Assembly (NCBI RefSeq): GCF_041224595.1
Contig: NZ_JBGFGN010000103.1
Coordinates: forward strand, 47,134-111,133
Length of the DNA stretch: 64,000 nt
Direction: 5' to 3'
Source of the DNA: Donghicola sp041224595
Lineage (GTDB): Bacteria; Pseudomonadota; Alphaproteobacteria; Rhodobacterales; Rhodobacteraceae
Below, in pieces: positions 37,639 through 46,471 of the stretch; the first letter of the stretch is position 1, and each line of letters opens with the position of its first letter. Below the pieces are notes generated by a model. The model was not told the origin of the DNA. It did no database searches and worked only from the letters and a program-made list of their open reading frames with translations. Both the position numbers and the translations under genes were made by a program.

Positions 37639-37742
37639 CTTCCTACGCCAGCATCAACTGGGTCAGGTTCAAAGGGTCGCGTCACCGCGGGCGCAATCTC
37701 CCGCTGTCAGCCTCTCAGTCCCCTAGGTGGGACTCCCCCGAC
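37639..37742 (-). ncRNA. TPP riboswitch (THI element)
   Basis: On the minus strand the element has the conserved parts in order: GGGGAGTCCC at the 5' side, ACTGAGAGGCTG (the CUGAGA core), then CCCTTTGAACCTGACCCAGT and TGATGCTGGCGTAGGAAG, the two hallmark strands that bind thiamine pyrophosphate. It lies about 150 bases upstream of thiC in the expected orientation and should lower expression of the whole thi operon when TPP is abundant. Confidence 0.95.
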
Positions 37743-37803
37743 GTGTGGGCACCATCGCGGGTTCGCGTCGGCATGTCAATTCTTGTGAAAGACGTGCAGG
37801 CAA

Positions 37804-37830
37804 AGAAAAAGGGCGGCACGGCGGCCGCCC
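37804..37830 (-). terminator. Rho-independent terminator after the cysteine-rich secreted protein gene
   Basis: Stem GGGCGGC / GCCGCCC with a 6-base loop, then TTTTTCTTTG on the minus strand, 24 bases past the stop at 37854. Ends the two-gene operon with the OmpA fusion. Confidence 0.88.
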
Positions 37831-37853
37831 TGTTCGCTCTAGTTTCAATACCC

Positions 37854-39137
37854 CTACCAGAAGGGGCGGATGTCATTGACGCGTCGATAGTACTGTCCTC
37901 GGGTCAGCTCGCTGCCACACTCGGCTTTTTCAAAGGCAAAGCGCGCCTGATCGGGGGCTTCTGCGCCGCCGATCAAGACCCGAAATTCTGGCCCCGCCAG
38001 ATCGCCGCCTTCGCAGAAGGCGCCCGATGGCGTCATCCCTCGGCTCACGTCCGCGACAACGACTGCGCCCATGCCCTGCAAACCTGCGTTTTGGGGGCTA
38101 TCGTATACCTCGAAGGTGGCAGCATCCGCGCCGTCCGATGTCACGACCATCTGACCTGCGGTTCCAAACGCAGCGCCCTCGCGCGAGACGTGCGGCTCGG
38201 CTTCGAAGGTATCGTAGCTAACACCGGGCTCTAGAACATACAGGTCCAGATCCACCGAGCTGCTCCACGCCAGAACAACGCGGATCGTCTGGTTTGCTTC
38301 GGGCCACGTGACGTCATGGATCGCCCCATCGGCTGTCTCAACTTGCGATTGTGGCGCGAGCAAGGGCAGACGCAAGACTGCGCTGCCATCCTCGGCGGCA
38401 AGCGTTTCAAAGCTCACCCCGCGATAGGAGAGCGTGATGGTCTCGCCTGCCGTGCATCCAGTGAAGGCGGCTGACAGGATGCCATCGTCGATTGTGGCCT
38501 CAAAAGCATTGCCGCAAGAGCTTGATCCAACTGGGGCTGGCGGGGCTACGGGTTGCGCCACTTGAACCACCTCTTCGGTGCACGGCACCTCTCGAGGAGA
38601 TAATGCTACGGAAATGGGTTGATAGTCCGCAAGCAATTTCAGTGTCTTGAACCTGCGCCCGCAGGGCAAATCCACGCGCAACGTGCGGTCGATCACATCA
38701 AATGCTGGCTTCGCGATTGCACCCTCACGATCGGTCAGCGACAGCCGCACCTGCTCTGCACAGATCGGAGAGACCAGCACCCGCAGGGCACCATTTTCTT
38801 CTACCATTTGAACGGTCTGAGGATCATCGCACGCAGGCATCACCGGCTCTGGCGAGCTTTCTGTTGCCGGCACCGGAGCTGGCGCTGGTGCCTGAGCCAC
38901 GGACTTAATATCAAGTTTAGGCTCATCAAAACTGTTAGGAAGGGCCAGGCCGGCCCCTCCGTCCGTTACAGGCGACGCAGGGGCCGTCGCCTCTTGTGGC
39001 AGCTCGGACGGAGCATCAATGCGCACCGCCTGACGAACTTCTCCCTCCTCGACCAGATCGGTAGATGCCTGAGCCGTTGCCTGCTGCATCATTCCGCAGA
39101 GCGCGAGCACACAGGCTGTTATAAACAGAACACGCAT
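37854..39137 (-). CDS. Secreted cysteine-rich protein of unknown function
   Basis: 427 residues with a clear signal peptide (about 1-23, MRVLFITACVLALCGMMQQATAQA). A Pro/Ala/Glu-rich linker (about 25-95) precedes a region with eight cysteines spread over about 100-420, an even number that suits disulfides in the periplasm. The stretch TIRVVLAWSSSVDLDLYVLEPG (split around residues 290-312) resembles the DLDLxVxxP motif of DUF2135/YfaP-type beta domains; this is tentative. I do not recognise the whole protein. It is 21 bases downstream of the solute-binding/OmpA fusion gene in one operon, so a shared envelope role is likely. Confidence 0.7.
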   Translation of the reverse strand: MRVLFITACVLALCGMMQQATAQASTDLVEEGEVRQAVRIDAPSELPQEATAPASPVTDGGAGLALPNSFDEPKLDIKSVAQAPAPAPVPATESSPEPVMPACDDPQTVQMVEENGALRVLVSPICAEQVRLSLTDREGAIAKPAFDVIDRTLRVDLPCGRRFKTLKLLADYQPISVALSPREVPCTEEVVQVAQPVAPPAPVGSSSCGNAFEATIDDGILSAAFTGCTAGETITLSYRGVSFETLAAEDGSAVLRLPLLAPQSQVETADGAIHDVTWPEANQTIRVVLAWSSSVDLDLYVLEPGVSYDTFEAEPHVSREGAAFGTAGQMVVTSDGADAATFEVYDSPQNAGLQGMGAVVVADVSRGMTPSGAFCEGGDLAGPEFRVLIGGAEAPDQARFAFEKAECGSELTRGQYYRRVNDIRPFW

Positions 39138-39158
39138 TACAAACTCCCCTTTCTGCGC

Positions 39159-41528
39159 TTAGCGCGAGGCCCAAACTTCGACGCGGCGGTTTTTGTCAAA
39201 ACCATTCTCGTCGTTGCACGCGACGGGCACATCTTCGCCGACAGCCATGACTTCGATTTCCACATCGCGCCCCAACTGCTGACGCAGTGCGTTGGCAACG
39301 CTCTCGGCACGTTTACGAGAGATCTCGAGATTGATTTCGTAACCCCCTCGGTTGTCTGCGAAGCCCACAAACACCAGCTTGCGATCTGCGTTTTCGGGCT
39401 GTTGCGCCCATTCTGCCAATCGGGACAGATCGCTGACCGAGCGAGCATCCAAGGCAGATTCACCGGTCACAAAGTGGAAGGTCGCGCTAAGCCGGTCCAT
39501 GTCCCGAACAGTCAGAACGTAATCGCGGACAACTGGTCCATTCTGGTGGGCCATGAACTGAATGTTCGCCAATGCATCGACAGATTCCCATCCGGTGCGA
39601 ACACCAAGGTTCAAGTCGACAAATCCGTTCTCTGCGACGATCTCCTGCCCCTCATCCACTACGAAGTCGGTAAAGGCATTCACGTCCGCAGCGTCGCTCT
39701 GAGTGTTCTCGTACATGTAAAGACGACGGCTTAGCGGGTATTCTTCGGTCTTGACCGAGAAGCCTGTTGGGCTGTGGATCGCGTCACAGACCTTCAGCGG
39801 CAGCGCTTTGGCGTTGCGCACATAGGACAGACCGGTAAAGCCGATCGCACCCGGCTCTGCGCGCACAGCATCAGACAGGTTCGCATTCGACTCGAATTCC
39901 CGAGCAGAGCCGACCATCGGCAGGTCATTCATGACCAACGACTCAAACGTGTCAAAGGTGCCAGACTTGCCATCGCGGGTGTGCACAACGATCGGCAAAT
40001 CCTGACCACCGAGCTCGGACCAGTTGGTGATGGAGCCCGCAAAAACCTCGCGAACCTGATCAATGCTCAGCTCGCGGATTTGGTTCTCGGGGTGAACGAT
40101 GACGGCAACGCCATCTAGACCCACAATCACCTCTCCCTCGGCATCATCAGCCAGAAGATCGGGATAGCCGGCAACCATCAGGTCATTGCGTTCGGTCTCT
40201 TTGATCCGACGCGAGGCCATTGCAATATCTGCCGCGCCTTCAAGCATCGCGCGGAAACCCGTCGAGCTGCCATGCGCAGCGAGAGTGACCTCGCTGGCAC
40301 CGCCCGGCAAAGTTCCTTGGATTTCCACGGCGCGCTCGTTTTCCTCGCCGAGAACCCAAGCCCCAATTTCTGCACCTTCATGGGCAACCCACGCTTCAAT
40401 CAAAGCCGGAGCAAGTTGTGCGCCGATGGTATTCGAGCCTTGCAAGCGCAGTGTGTTCGGCTGAAGGCTTGCGACCACATCTTCGGCAACGGTCGCTTCA
40501 GCCACATCCTCGGCCACGGCTTCGGCGACTTCTACCGGCGCGGTCTCGGCAGGTGCAGCGGCGACCACCTCGTCACCCGGACAGGCATTCACAGGGCAGA
40601 TATCGGCGATGATGCTGCGCGGATAGGTAATAGGGCCATACTGGGTGTTCACATCATAGCGGCCGGGCGCAGACTCCAGAATGCGGCCAGTCTGACGAGA
40701 GCCGTCATGTAGCTTCAGCGTTGCATCGACCGCCGACTTCAAACGGTAATCCGTCGCACTCACTGGCATGAGGTCCACATCAATCCGGTCTTTGACCAGA
40801 GCTTCCAGCTCGCCGCTTTCGCGGGCTTCGGCCAAAGCTGCATTGAATGCGGTCACGACCTCTTCGGCATTCGGGGCATCGAAGGGCAAGATCAAGTGCA
40901 GGGTACGGCGCGCCAGATCAAAAGAGCTTTCGCGAACAGAAGAGACGTCATATTCGGCGAAGTTCAGAACAAACCCTGCCTCGCTCTGGTCTGCGAGAAC
41001 GGCAAAGACGTCCTTGTTCGCCAGCATTTCAAAACATGCATTCATGTCATCGGCAGTGACACGGGCGAAATCCCCGCCATCGACCCGTAGCTGCAACGAT
41101 GTCGCCAGATCGTAGCCCGCAGGGTAGCACAGATCCTGCCCTTTCAGATCATCCAGAGACCCGAGCCGCGTGTCGTTGGAATACAGGCGTTCTCCGACAG
41201 CAAGAACGGCATCGGTGTAGCGGAAAGAAAGAGACCGGCTCAGAGTGTAGTAGAAAGGAAACGCGCCGTTATAATTGCTCTGGCGGGCACCTTCTTCGGC
41301 CTCACCCCAACTCGGGGCAAAAGTAACATCCGATGCAATTCCGGCTTTATCCAGAATGTGCTGGAATACCAAAGTACCCACGCCGCCATCGGGCAGGTCA
41401 GAACCGGAAATCAGGCCATACGGCTGGCTGGTCGCGAACGTCATCTTGTCCTGAGCCACGGCTGCTGTCGACGTGAGCAGCGCAGCAATCAGCGAACACG
41501 TAAAACCGGTAGCGATAGTCTTAAACAT
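39159..41528 (-). CDS. Fusion protein: solute-binding domain, PstS-like domain, OmpA domain
   Basis: 789 residues from the ATG at 41528 (AAAGGA site). After a signal peptide (about 1-25) come three domains. First, an amino-acid-type solute-binding fold (about 28-265; GGVGTLVFQHILDKAGI, LCYPAGYDLA). Second, a PstS-like phosphate-type binding domain (about 350-600; LRLQGSNTIGAQLAPALIE, SSTGFRAMLEGAADIAMASR, ITNWSELGG, KSGTFDTFESLV). Third, a C-terminal OmpA domain (about 650-789; FVGFADNRGGYEINLEISRKRAESV). So two periplasmic ligand-binding modules are tied to the peptidoglycan. No ABC permease is nearby, which argues for sensing or storage rather than transport. First gene of a two-gene operon. 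Confidence 0.85.
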   Translation of the reverse strand: MFKTIATGFTCSLIAALLTSTAAVAQDKMTFATSQPYGLISGSDLPDGGVGTLVFQHILDKAGIASDVTFAPSWGEAEEGARQSNYNGAFPFYYTLSRSLSFRYTDAVLAVGERLYSNDTRLGSLDDLKGQDLCYPAGYDLATSLQLRVDGGDFARVTADDMNACFEMLANKDVFAVLADQSEAGFVLNFAEYDVSSVRESSFDLARRTLHLILPFDAPNAEEVVTAFNAALAEARESGELEALVKDRIDVDLMPVSATDYRLKSAVDATLKLHDGSRQTGRILESAPGRYDVNTQYGPITYPRSIIADICPVNACPGDEVVAAAPAETAPVEVAEAVAEDVAEATVAEDVVASLQPNTLRLQGSNTIGAQLAPALIEAWVAHEGAEIGAWVLGEENERAVEIQGTLPGGASEVTLAAHGSSTGFRAMLEGAADIAMASRRIKETERNDLMVAGYPDLLADDAEGEVIVGLDGVAVIVHPENQIRELSIDQVREVFAGSITNWSELGGQDLPIVVHTRDGKSGTFDTFESLVMNDLPMVGSAREFESNANLSDAVRAEPGAIGFTGLSYVRNAKALPLKVCDAIHSPTGFSVKTEEYPLSRRLYMYENTQSDAADVNAFTDFVVDEGQEIVAENGFVDLNLGVRTGWESVDALANIQFMAHQNGPVVRDYVLTVRDMDRLSATFHFVTGESALDARSVSDLSRLAEWAQQPENADRKLVFVGFADNRGGYEINLEISRKRAESVANALRQQLGRDVEIEVMAVGEDVPVACNDENGFDKNRRVEVWASR

Positions 41529-41590
41529 CAAAAGTCCTTTGACATTTTGCGGCGAGACAATCCGGACGCCGGGCAAAAAGAAACAGCCGC

Positions 41591-41609
41591 CTGCAATTTA
41601 TAATTGCAG
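41591..41609. repeat. Palindrome CTGCAATT-TAT-AATTGCAG
   Basis: Perfect 8-base arms with a 3-base centre, 63 bases upstream of the OmpA-fusion start. A good candidate for an operator or an mRNA 5' hairpin. Confidence 0.5.
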
Positions 41610-41762
41610 ATCGCAGGCTGGATCAGCGCCACCGCCTTAGGAATTCCCCCGACAAATCCCAATAAATTATTACATTTCTACGACAGGAAAATGCTTAGTT
41701 TCCTTGTCTCGAAGCATGGCGACAGATTCTTTCTTTGCAACCAAAAAGTGCAACAGTATTCA

Positions 41763-41796
41763 AATTTCGGTGAAATTATGAGCGTTACAATAACGC
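41763..41796. repeat. Two adjacent small palindromes
   Basis: AATTTC-GGT-GAAATT (41763-41777) and GCGTTA-CAA-TAACGC (41782-41796), both perfect, four bases apart. Two different short palindromes side by side are more than expected by chance in 40 bases; no function known. Confidence 0.45.
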
Positions 41797-41936
41797 GTAG
41801 AGAAACAGCATCTTGCCTAATGGCCCGACGCCAAATGGAAATTCCAGACTAAACTTTTGGCAGGCCCGCAGAGTGAAATCGAAGGCTGCGGCAATATTAC
41901 CACGGATCTCTGCCCCCCCGATCGCATGAAACGCGA

Positions 41937-41964
41937 AAGCGCCCGTGCGGGTGCACGAGCGCTT
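41937..41964 (-). terminator. Terminator of the chemoreceptor operon
   Basis: AAGCGCCCGTGC and GCACGAGCGCTT pair over 11 of 12 positions with a GGGT loop, 27 bases past the MCP stop; the minus strand continues with TTTCGCGTTTC. Confidence 0.7.
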
Positions 41965-41990
41965 CCAGAATTCAAGGTGAATCAACCAGA

Positions 41991-43232
41991 TTATGCCAGA
42001 GCGAGAGACGGCCGAGACGTGATGGTCTGGCGCGTGTCATCCTCGGAAATGGTGTCGATCTGGGAGATCGCGACGCTAACTTGGTTCAAGCCTTCGGACT
42101 GCTGCTTAGCATTCTCTGCGATGCCGCTCATCAGTTCTGACAACTCCGAAACCGCACCAAGGATCTGGTTCAGCGCCTCGCCGGTTTCGCCAACCAGCTC
42201 CACACCCTCAGAGACCTGTTCGGATGATGTCGTCACAAGATTGCGGATCTGCTGACTCGCATCCGCCGAGCGCTGCGCCAGCTTACGGACTTCTTGGGCA
42301 ACAACCGCAAAGCCTCGGCCCGCTTCACCCGCGCGTGCCGATTCAACGGCGGCGTTCAGAGCCAGCAGGTCGGTCTGGCGCGCAATCTCGTCGATCACAG
42401 TGATGATTGTATCAATCTCCGCGGACGAAGTCTTGATCGCTGCCATCGCATCCATGGCACGGTTCACAACATCGCCGGACCCCTCTGCATAGGAGCGGGT
42501 CTGTTCCACGACGGTCCGTGCATTGCCGGCGGTATCAGCGGCGGCACTAGCTGCGGCGGAAATCTCTTCGACTGCAACAGCGGCTTTCTGGCCTTCTTTA
42601 CGGGTGCGCGCCGCGACTTCAAGCGCCTGCTCCCGAGCAGCTTCTGCCTCAACCTGCGCTTCTTCAGCGGCAGCAGCAGACTTGCTAAGCTCTTCACGGC
42701 CAGAAATGATCAGTGCCTCGGCCTTTTGCGAGCGCGCCATGGACCATAGCAGGATCGCTGCCTCAAAGATCACGATGGCCGCATGAAATACGACACGCCC
42801 CAGTGCGTCCATCATTTCTAAGCTCGGAAAGACCAGCGAAGGGGCAAGCAGACCAAAAGCGAGGTGATGACCAGCTGTCACCGCGACACCCGCCAGCAAA
42901 GCAGGGATGCTGCCCATAGTCGCGATAATCGCGAGAACGGCAAAGAACAGCATGTGTGAGTCCAGCTGCCACGGATGCCCCGCAAAGGCCGAGGTGAACG
43001 CCACACACTGGCCGATCAGCACCACCGCTAGAACCACAGCTTGCGACTTCACCGCCACGCGGTTCGAAGCAAAGGCTACCGCCAGCAAGGCCGAGGCCGC
43101 GATCAGTTCAGCGGTCAGGTTGCCGCCAACCAGAAATGCAGCGATCGGCGCAATGGGGGACATGCCCATGGCCACTTTTCGGGTCAGCGCGATGGCGCTT
43201 TCCTTGGAGGATGTGGTGTCGTCAGTACTCAT
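41991..43232 (-). CDS. Methyl-accepting chemotaxis protein
   Basis: 413 residues. The N-terminal part has about six membrane helices (residues about 20-170) with little periplasmic sequence, so the signal is probably sensed in or near the membrane; AGHPWQLDSHMLFFAVLAI and TAGHHLAFGLL are recognisable in related alphaproteobacterial receptors. The cytoplasmic domain has the conserved hairpin IDEIARQTDLLALNAAVESARAGEAGRGFAVVAQEVRKLA (around 285-325). It has no HAMP domain that I can see. Its ATG overlaps the stop of a small membrane protein gene (TGATG), so the two are coupled. No other che genes are nearby. Confidence 0.9.
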   Translation of the reverse strand: MSTDDTTSSKESAIALTRKVAMGMSPIAPIAAFLVGGNLTAELIAASALLAVAFASNRVAVKSQAVVLAVVLIGQCVAFTSAFAGHPWQLDSHMLFFAVLAIIATMGSIPALLAGVAVTAGHHLAFGLLAPSLVFPSLEMMDALGRVVFHAAIVIFEAAILLWSMARSQKAEALIISGREELSKSAAAAEEAQVEAEAAREQALEVAARTRKEGQKAAVAVEEISAAASAAADTAGNARTVVEQTRSYAEGSGDVVNRAMDAMAAIKTSSAEIDTIITVIDEIARQTDLLALNAAVESARAGEAGRGFAVVAQEVRKLAQRSADASQQIRNLVTTSSEQVSEGVELVGETGEALNQILGAVSELSELMSGIAENAKQQSEGLNQVSVAISQIDTISEDDTRQTITSRPSLALA

Positions 43233-43540
43233 CAGGGTGTTTCCGTTGCGCAGAGGAATGGAACGTTTTTGGGGTCAAGCAGAAACCATGCACCTGCGTC
43301 TTTGAACGCAGCGGGCGTCGCGTCAGTTGCCACCACAGCAAGCGGAGCGTTGGTCGGACCAACGACCGAACCGCCAGCGGCTGCGACAATCGCCTCGGGG
43401 CCACCGCGCCACGGCGGCGAGACCACGAGCACGAGTTCCGCATCATCAGGCACAGCAGCCACGGCAACGCTTGCCAGTTCTGCAAAGAGAATGGCGATCA
43501 GTCCGAGAGCTAGAAGGGGCGCAGGGTTAAGGTTTCGCAT
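43232..43540 (-). CDS. Small secreted or membrane-anchored protein, coupled to the chemoreceptor gene
   Basis: 102 residues with an N-terminal hydrophobic helix (about 8-27, PLLALGLIAILFAELASVAVA) ending in a possible signal cleavage site, then about 75 residues rich in Ala, Pro and Val with one cysteine. I do not recognise a family. It overlaps the MCP start by one base (TGATG), so it is most likely translated with it; a periplasmic partner or ligand presenter for the receptor is one possibility, purely from context. Confidence 0.6.
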   Translation of the reverse strand: MRNLNPAPLLALGLIAILFAELASVAVAAVPDDAELVLVVSPPWRGGPEAIVAAAGGSVVGPTNAPLAVVATDATPAAFKDAGAWFLLDPKNVPFLCATETP

Positions 43541-43675
43541 GTAGTCTGTTTACTGCACGCTTCAATGCGATCAATCGGGTCCCGACTTATGCGCCAGACG
43601 CTCATCCAATCGGGTTAGAATGCACTGACCAAGTTGCTGTCCAAACATCCCCATTAGGACCTGCCCCATTGAAAA

Positions 43676-43709
43676 CAAAAGAAAAACAGGCGCCGTTTGG
43701 CACCTGTTT
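43676..43709 (-). terminator. Terminator of the tct-aroE-quiC operon
   Basis: AAACAGGCGCC / GGCACCTGTTT pair with one mismatch and a GTTT loop, followed on the minus strand by TTTTTCTTTTG, 25 bases past the quiC stop. Confidence 0.88.
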
Positions 43710-43733
43710 GTTTGTTCGACCGAGGAGAAGGCT

Positions 43734-45620
43734 TTAGTTTCTTGGCATATCTTTTGACCGCGCCAGCCGCTTTTGGGCGGCGATACGCATTGGCGCGTTG
43801 GGCGCACCGTATCCTGCGTAACCATTGCGACGTTCCAGCACCTCGACAAATAGGCCGCCGGGAATCGCTTGGCTGTAGACTTGGAAGAACTCTCCCTGAT
43901 CGTCCCGATCATAAAGGATGTTCAACTTTTTCATGGTCGCCAATTGGTCCGGGTCAATGTCAAACCGTGCGGCGAGGTCATCGTAGTAGTTGCCCGAGAT
44001 CGGCAAAGTCGCGAACCCGCGATCGGCCAACTTCTGCGCTGTGACAAAGATATCATCGGTCGCCAATGCGATGTGCTGGACCGGTGCGCCAAAGCTATCC
44101 GCTAGGAATGCGCCCGCCAGCGTCCGGTGGGTTTCCGCGCCGTTTAAGGTGATGCGGAACTTGCCGGACTTGGCCTCCATCGCGCGCGACCGTACCAGAC
44201 CGTCAGGGTCGGTCACGTCGAACATTGGCGACTGCTTCATGTCAAAGAGCGAGGTGTAGAACAGCGACCATGACAGCATATCGTCATAGGTCATGGTCTG
44301 CGCGACGTGGTCCACATGCTTTAAGCCCACGCCGGAGGTGTCAGCTTGGACAGGTGCGAACTCCTGATCCCAAACAGGGGCCAGCTTTTCGGAGTGATCA
44401 AGGAAGTGCAGCAAGCTGCCCCCGAGACCACGGATCACTGGAATGTCGATTTGTCCTTCGGACAGGGGCTGCGAGAACATGGTCGCACCCAACGCTTTGG
44501 CGCGGGTAACAGTGTCTGCCGCAGATCCGACGTCCAAACCGAAATCGCACACGCAAGTGCCATGCATATTATAGGCCGAGCCCGCGAAATCGTGGGGCTC
44601 TTCGTTAATAATCACGCGGATATCGCCCTGCTGCCAGAGCGCGACTTTCTTGTCGACGTGCTGGCCAGTCTTGGCAAAGCCTAGAACCTCAAGCTGTTTA
44701 CGCAACTTCTCTGCGTCATCTCCCCGCGAAGCGAACTCGACAAAGGACGTGCCAGAAACCTCGACCTTGGGCGGCAGCTTTGGCAGGGGCATCGCGACTT
44801 CGGGTTCCTGACGGCGTACGTCGTCCATCAGGTTGATCAGCGAACGGTATCCATCGCGAGACACGGTCTTAGGGTTGCCCTGCCGGAACTGGTCGTTGAA
44901 AATCTCGAGGCTGACGGGACCGGTGTACCCTGTTGCGACAACGGCACGCATGAAGTCAGTGACGGCCAGATCACCCTCGCCCGGCATGTTGCGGAAGTGG
45001 CGGGACCAGTACAGCAGGTCCATTTCGATCATCGGCGCGTCTGCCAGCTGGACAAAGAATATCTTGTCACCGGGGATGCGGCGGATGGTGTTCGGGTCGA
45101 TCTTGCGGCCTAGGGTGTGGAAACTGTCCACGATCAGACCGATGTTCGGGTGATCTGCGCGGCGCACGATTTCCCACGCATCGCGGTGATCGTTGACGTG
45201 GGTGCCCCACGCCAAAGCCTCGTAGCCGACGCGGATGCCGCGCTTGGCCGCGCGCTCCCCAAGTTCAGCGAAATCCTCGGCAGCGCGGTCGATACCGCCC
45301 AATGCCTGCGGATGCACCGACGAGCAGAACAGCACCAGATCGGTGCCCAATTCCTGCATCAGATCGAATTTACGCTCGGCGCGATCAAAGGCCTTGGCGC
45401 GCAGAGCACCGGGCAGACCTTCGAAATCGCGGAAGGGTTGGAACAGTGCAATTTCCAGCCCGTGGTCGCGAACGATGCGCCCCACATCGCGTGGGGTGCC
45501 TTCGTCCGCGATAAAGTCCTGTTCGAAAATCTCGATCGCCGAGAAGCCTGCGGCAGCGATTGCTTCGAGCTTTTCGCGCAGGTTGCCAGAGACCGATACA
45601 GTGGCGATCGAGGTCTTCAT
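43734..45620 (-). CDS. quiC: 3-dehydroshikimate dehydratase, two-domain type (TIM barrel plus HPPD-like)
   Basis: 628 residues. Residues about 1-285 are an AP-endonuclease-2/sugar-isomerase TIM barrel (IEIFEQDFIADEG, LIVDSFHTLGR, GPVSLEIFNDQFR hold metal-binding acids and histidine), followed by about 290-628 with two vicinal-oxygen-chelate domains like hydroxyphenylpyruvate dioxygenase (HVDHVAQTM, VQHIALATDDI, FVEVLERRNGYAGYG). This arrangement is the bacterial dehydroshikimate dehydratase of the QuiC type, which turns 3-dehydroshikimate into protocatechuate. It overlaps aroE by one base and ends the tct operon, fitting catabolism of shikimate or quinate. Confidence 0.9.
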   Translation of the reverse strand: MKTSIATVSVSGNLREKLEAIAAAGFSAIEIFEQDFIADEGTPRDVGRIVRDHGLEIALFQPFRDFEGLPGALRAKAFDRAERKFDLMQELGTDLVLFCSSVHPQALGGIDRAAEDFAELGERAAKRGIRVGYEALAWGTHVNDHRDAWEIVRRADHPNIGLIVDSFHTLGRKIDPNTIRRIPGDKIFFVQLADAPMIEMDLLYWSRHFRNMPGEGDLAVTDFMRAVVATGYTGPVSLEIFNDQFRQGNPKTVSRDGYRSLINLMDDVRRQEPEVAMPLPKLPPKVEVSGTSFVEFASRGDDAEKLRKQLEVLGFAKTGQHVDKKVALWQQGDIRVIINEEPHDFAGSAYNMHGTCVCDFGLDVGSAADTVTRAKALGATMFSQPLSEGQIDIPVIRGLGGSLLHFLDHSEKLAPVWDQEFAPVQADTSGVGLKHVDHVAQTMTYDDMLSWSLFYTSLFDMKQSPMFDVTDPDGLVRSRAMEAKSGKFRITLNGAETHRTLAGAFLADSFGAPVQHIALATDDIFVTAQKLADRGFATLPISGNYYDDLAARFDIDPDQLATMKKLNILYDRDDQGEFFQVYSQAIPGGLFVEVLERRNGYAGYGAPNAPMRIAAQKRLARSKDMPRN

Positions 45621-46471
45621 CAGTAGGTCCTTTCGGTCATGAGTTCCGCACGAAGAGCAGGTTCATCGAGGGGCGCGCCGCAGAAGAATTTCCAAGCATG
45701 GACGCCTTGGAAGAAGAACAACTCCCAGCCGGAGATGATGTCGAGTCCGTTAGCCTTGGCGTCGGTCAGGAACTGGGTGTTCGGCGGGGTGTAGACCGCG
45801 TCAAACGCCCACGCCGCACCAGCCATCGCCCATTCCGCCAGCGGGGTGCCGTCATAGCCGACCATGCCCACGGGGGTGCAGTTCACGATGCCCTGCGCGC
45901 CATCGGCCAAAGCCTCGGCATTCGAGCCACACACGACTTTGACATCGGGTGCGGTCTTGCGGATGTCAGCGGCCAGAGCCTCTGCCTTGGGCATATCACG
46001 GTCGACTAGGCGCAGTTCCTTGCAGCCCAGACCGACCAGGCCAAAGGCAATCGCACGCCCTACGCCACCCGTGCCAATCATCAGGACCGCACCGGGGGCA
46101 CGATCCCCCCGCACGCTGCGATAGGCCGACATGAAGCCCGAGTAGTCGGTGTTGTGACCCTTGGGGGTGCCTTCGCCAAAGATCACGGTGTTGCACGCGC
46201 CGATGCCGCGGACCAGCGGGTCCTCGACTTCGAGGAATTTGGTCACGTACTCCTTGTAGGGATAGGTGACATTGATCCCGCGATAGCCATTGTCTTTGGC
46301 GAACTGGAACACACCGTCAAAGTCCTGCTCCATCTCGCGGGGGACCAGACGCAGATAGCTGACGTCCATCCCGTTTTGCTCGCCCGCAATCTTGTGCAGC
46401 AGGGGCGAGCGCGATGCGGCGATATTGTCGCCGATCAGGCCAAGTTGAAGTTTGGCAGGCAGGTCTTGCAT
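45620..46471 (-). CDS. aroE: Shikimate/quinate dehydrogenase (probably NAD-dependent, catabolic)
   Basis: 283 residues of the AroE fold. Substrate residues are kept: SRSP (20-23), catalytic Lys73 in INVTYPYKE, Asp109 in GHNTDYSGF. The nucleotide site is GTGGVG (133-138), and the next strand ends LVDRD (Asp157) where biosynthetic NADP-type AroE has an NRT motif; an acid there favours NAD, as in the Corynebacterium quinate/shikimate dehydrogenase. It sits between a tricarboxylate-type transporter and quiC with one-base overlaps on both sides, so a catabolic role is more likely than chorismate synthesis. Confidence 0.85.
   Translation of the reverse strand: MQDLPAKLQLGLIGDNIAASRSPLLHKIAGEQNGMDVSYLRLVPREMEQDFDGVFQFAKDNGYRGINVTYPYKEYVTKFLEVEDPLVRGIGACNTVIFGEGTPKGHNTDYSGFMSAYRSVRGDRAPGAVLMIGTGGVGRAIAFGLVGLGCKELRLVDRDMPKAEALAADIRKTAPDVKVVCGSNAEALADGAQGIVNCTPVGMVGYDGTPLAEWAMAGAAWAFDAVYTPPNTQFLTDAKANGLDIISGWELFFFQGVHAWKFFCGAPLDEPALRAELMTERTY

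Larger units (their letters stand above)
41529..41990. other. 462-base intergenic region with three palindromes
   Basis: No convincing gene is seen; small open frames here lack ribosome sites and family likeness. It is AT-richer than its surroundings and holds perfect inverted repeats at 41591-41609, 41763-41777 and 41782-41796 and the chemoreceptor terminator at 41937-41964. The promoter of the OmpA-fusion operon must lie in its left part. Confidence 0.6.

Noticed and set aside
37639..37742. Reading the thiC leader as a short coding gene
   Set aside because: The sequence matches the TPP aptamer in all conserved strands, so it is RNA, not protein coding.
41604..41852. 82-codon plus-strand frame in the intergenic region before the chemoreceptor operon
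   Set aside because: No ribosome site, no family likeness, and it crosses palindromes that look regulatory.
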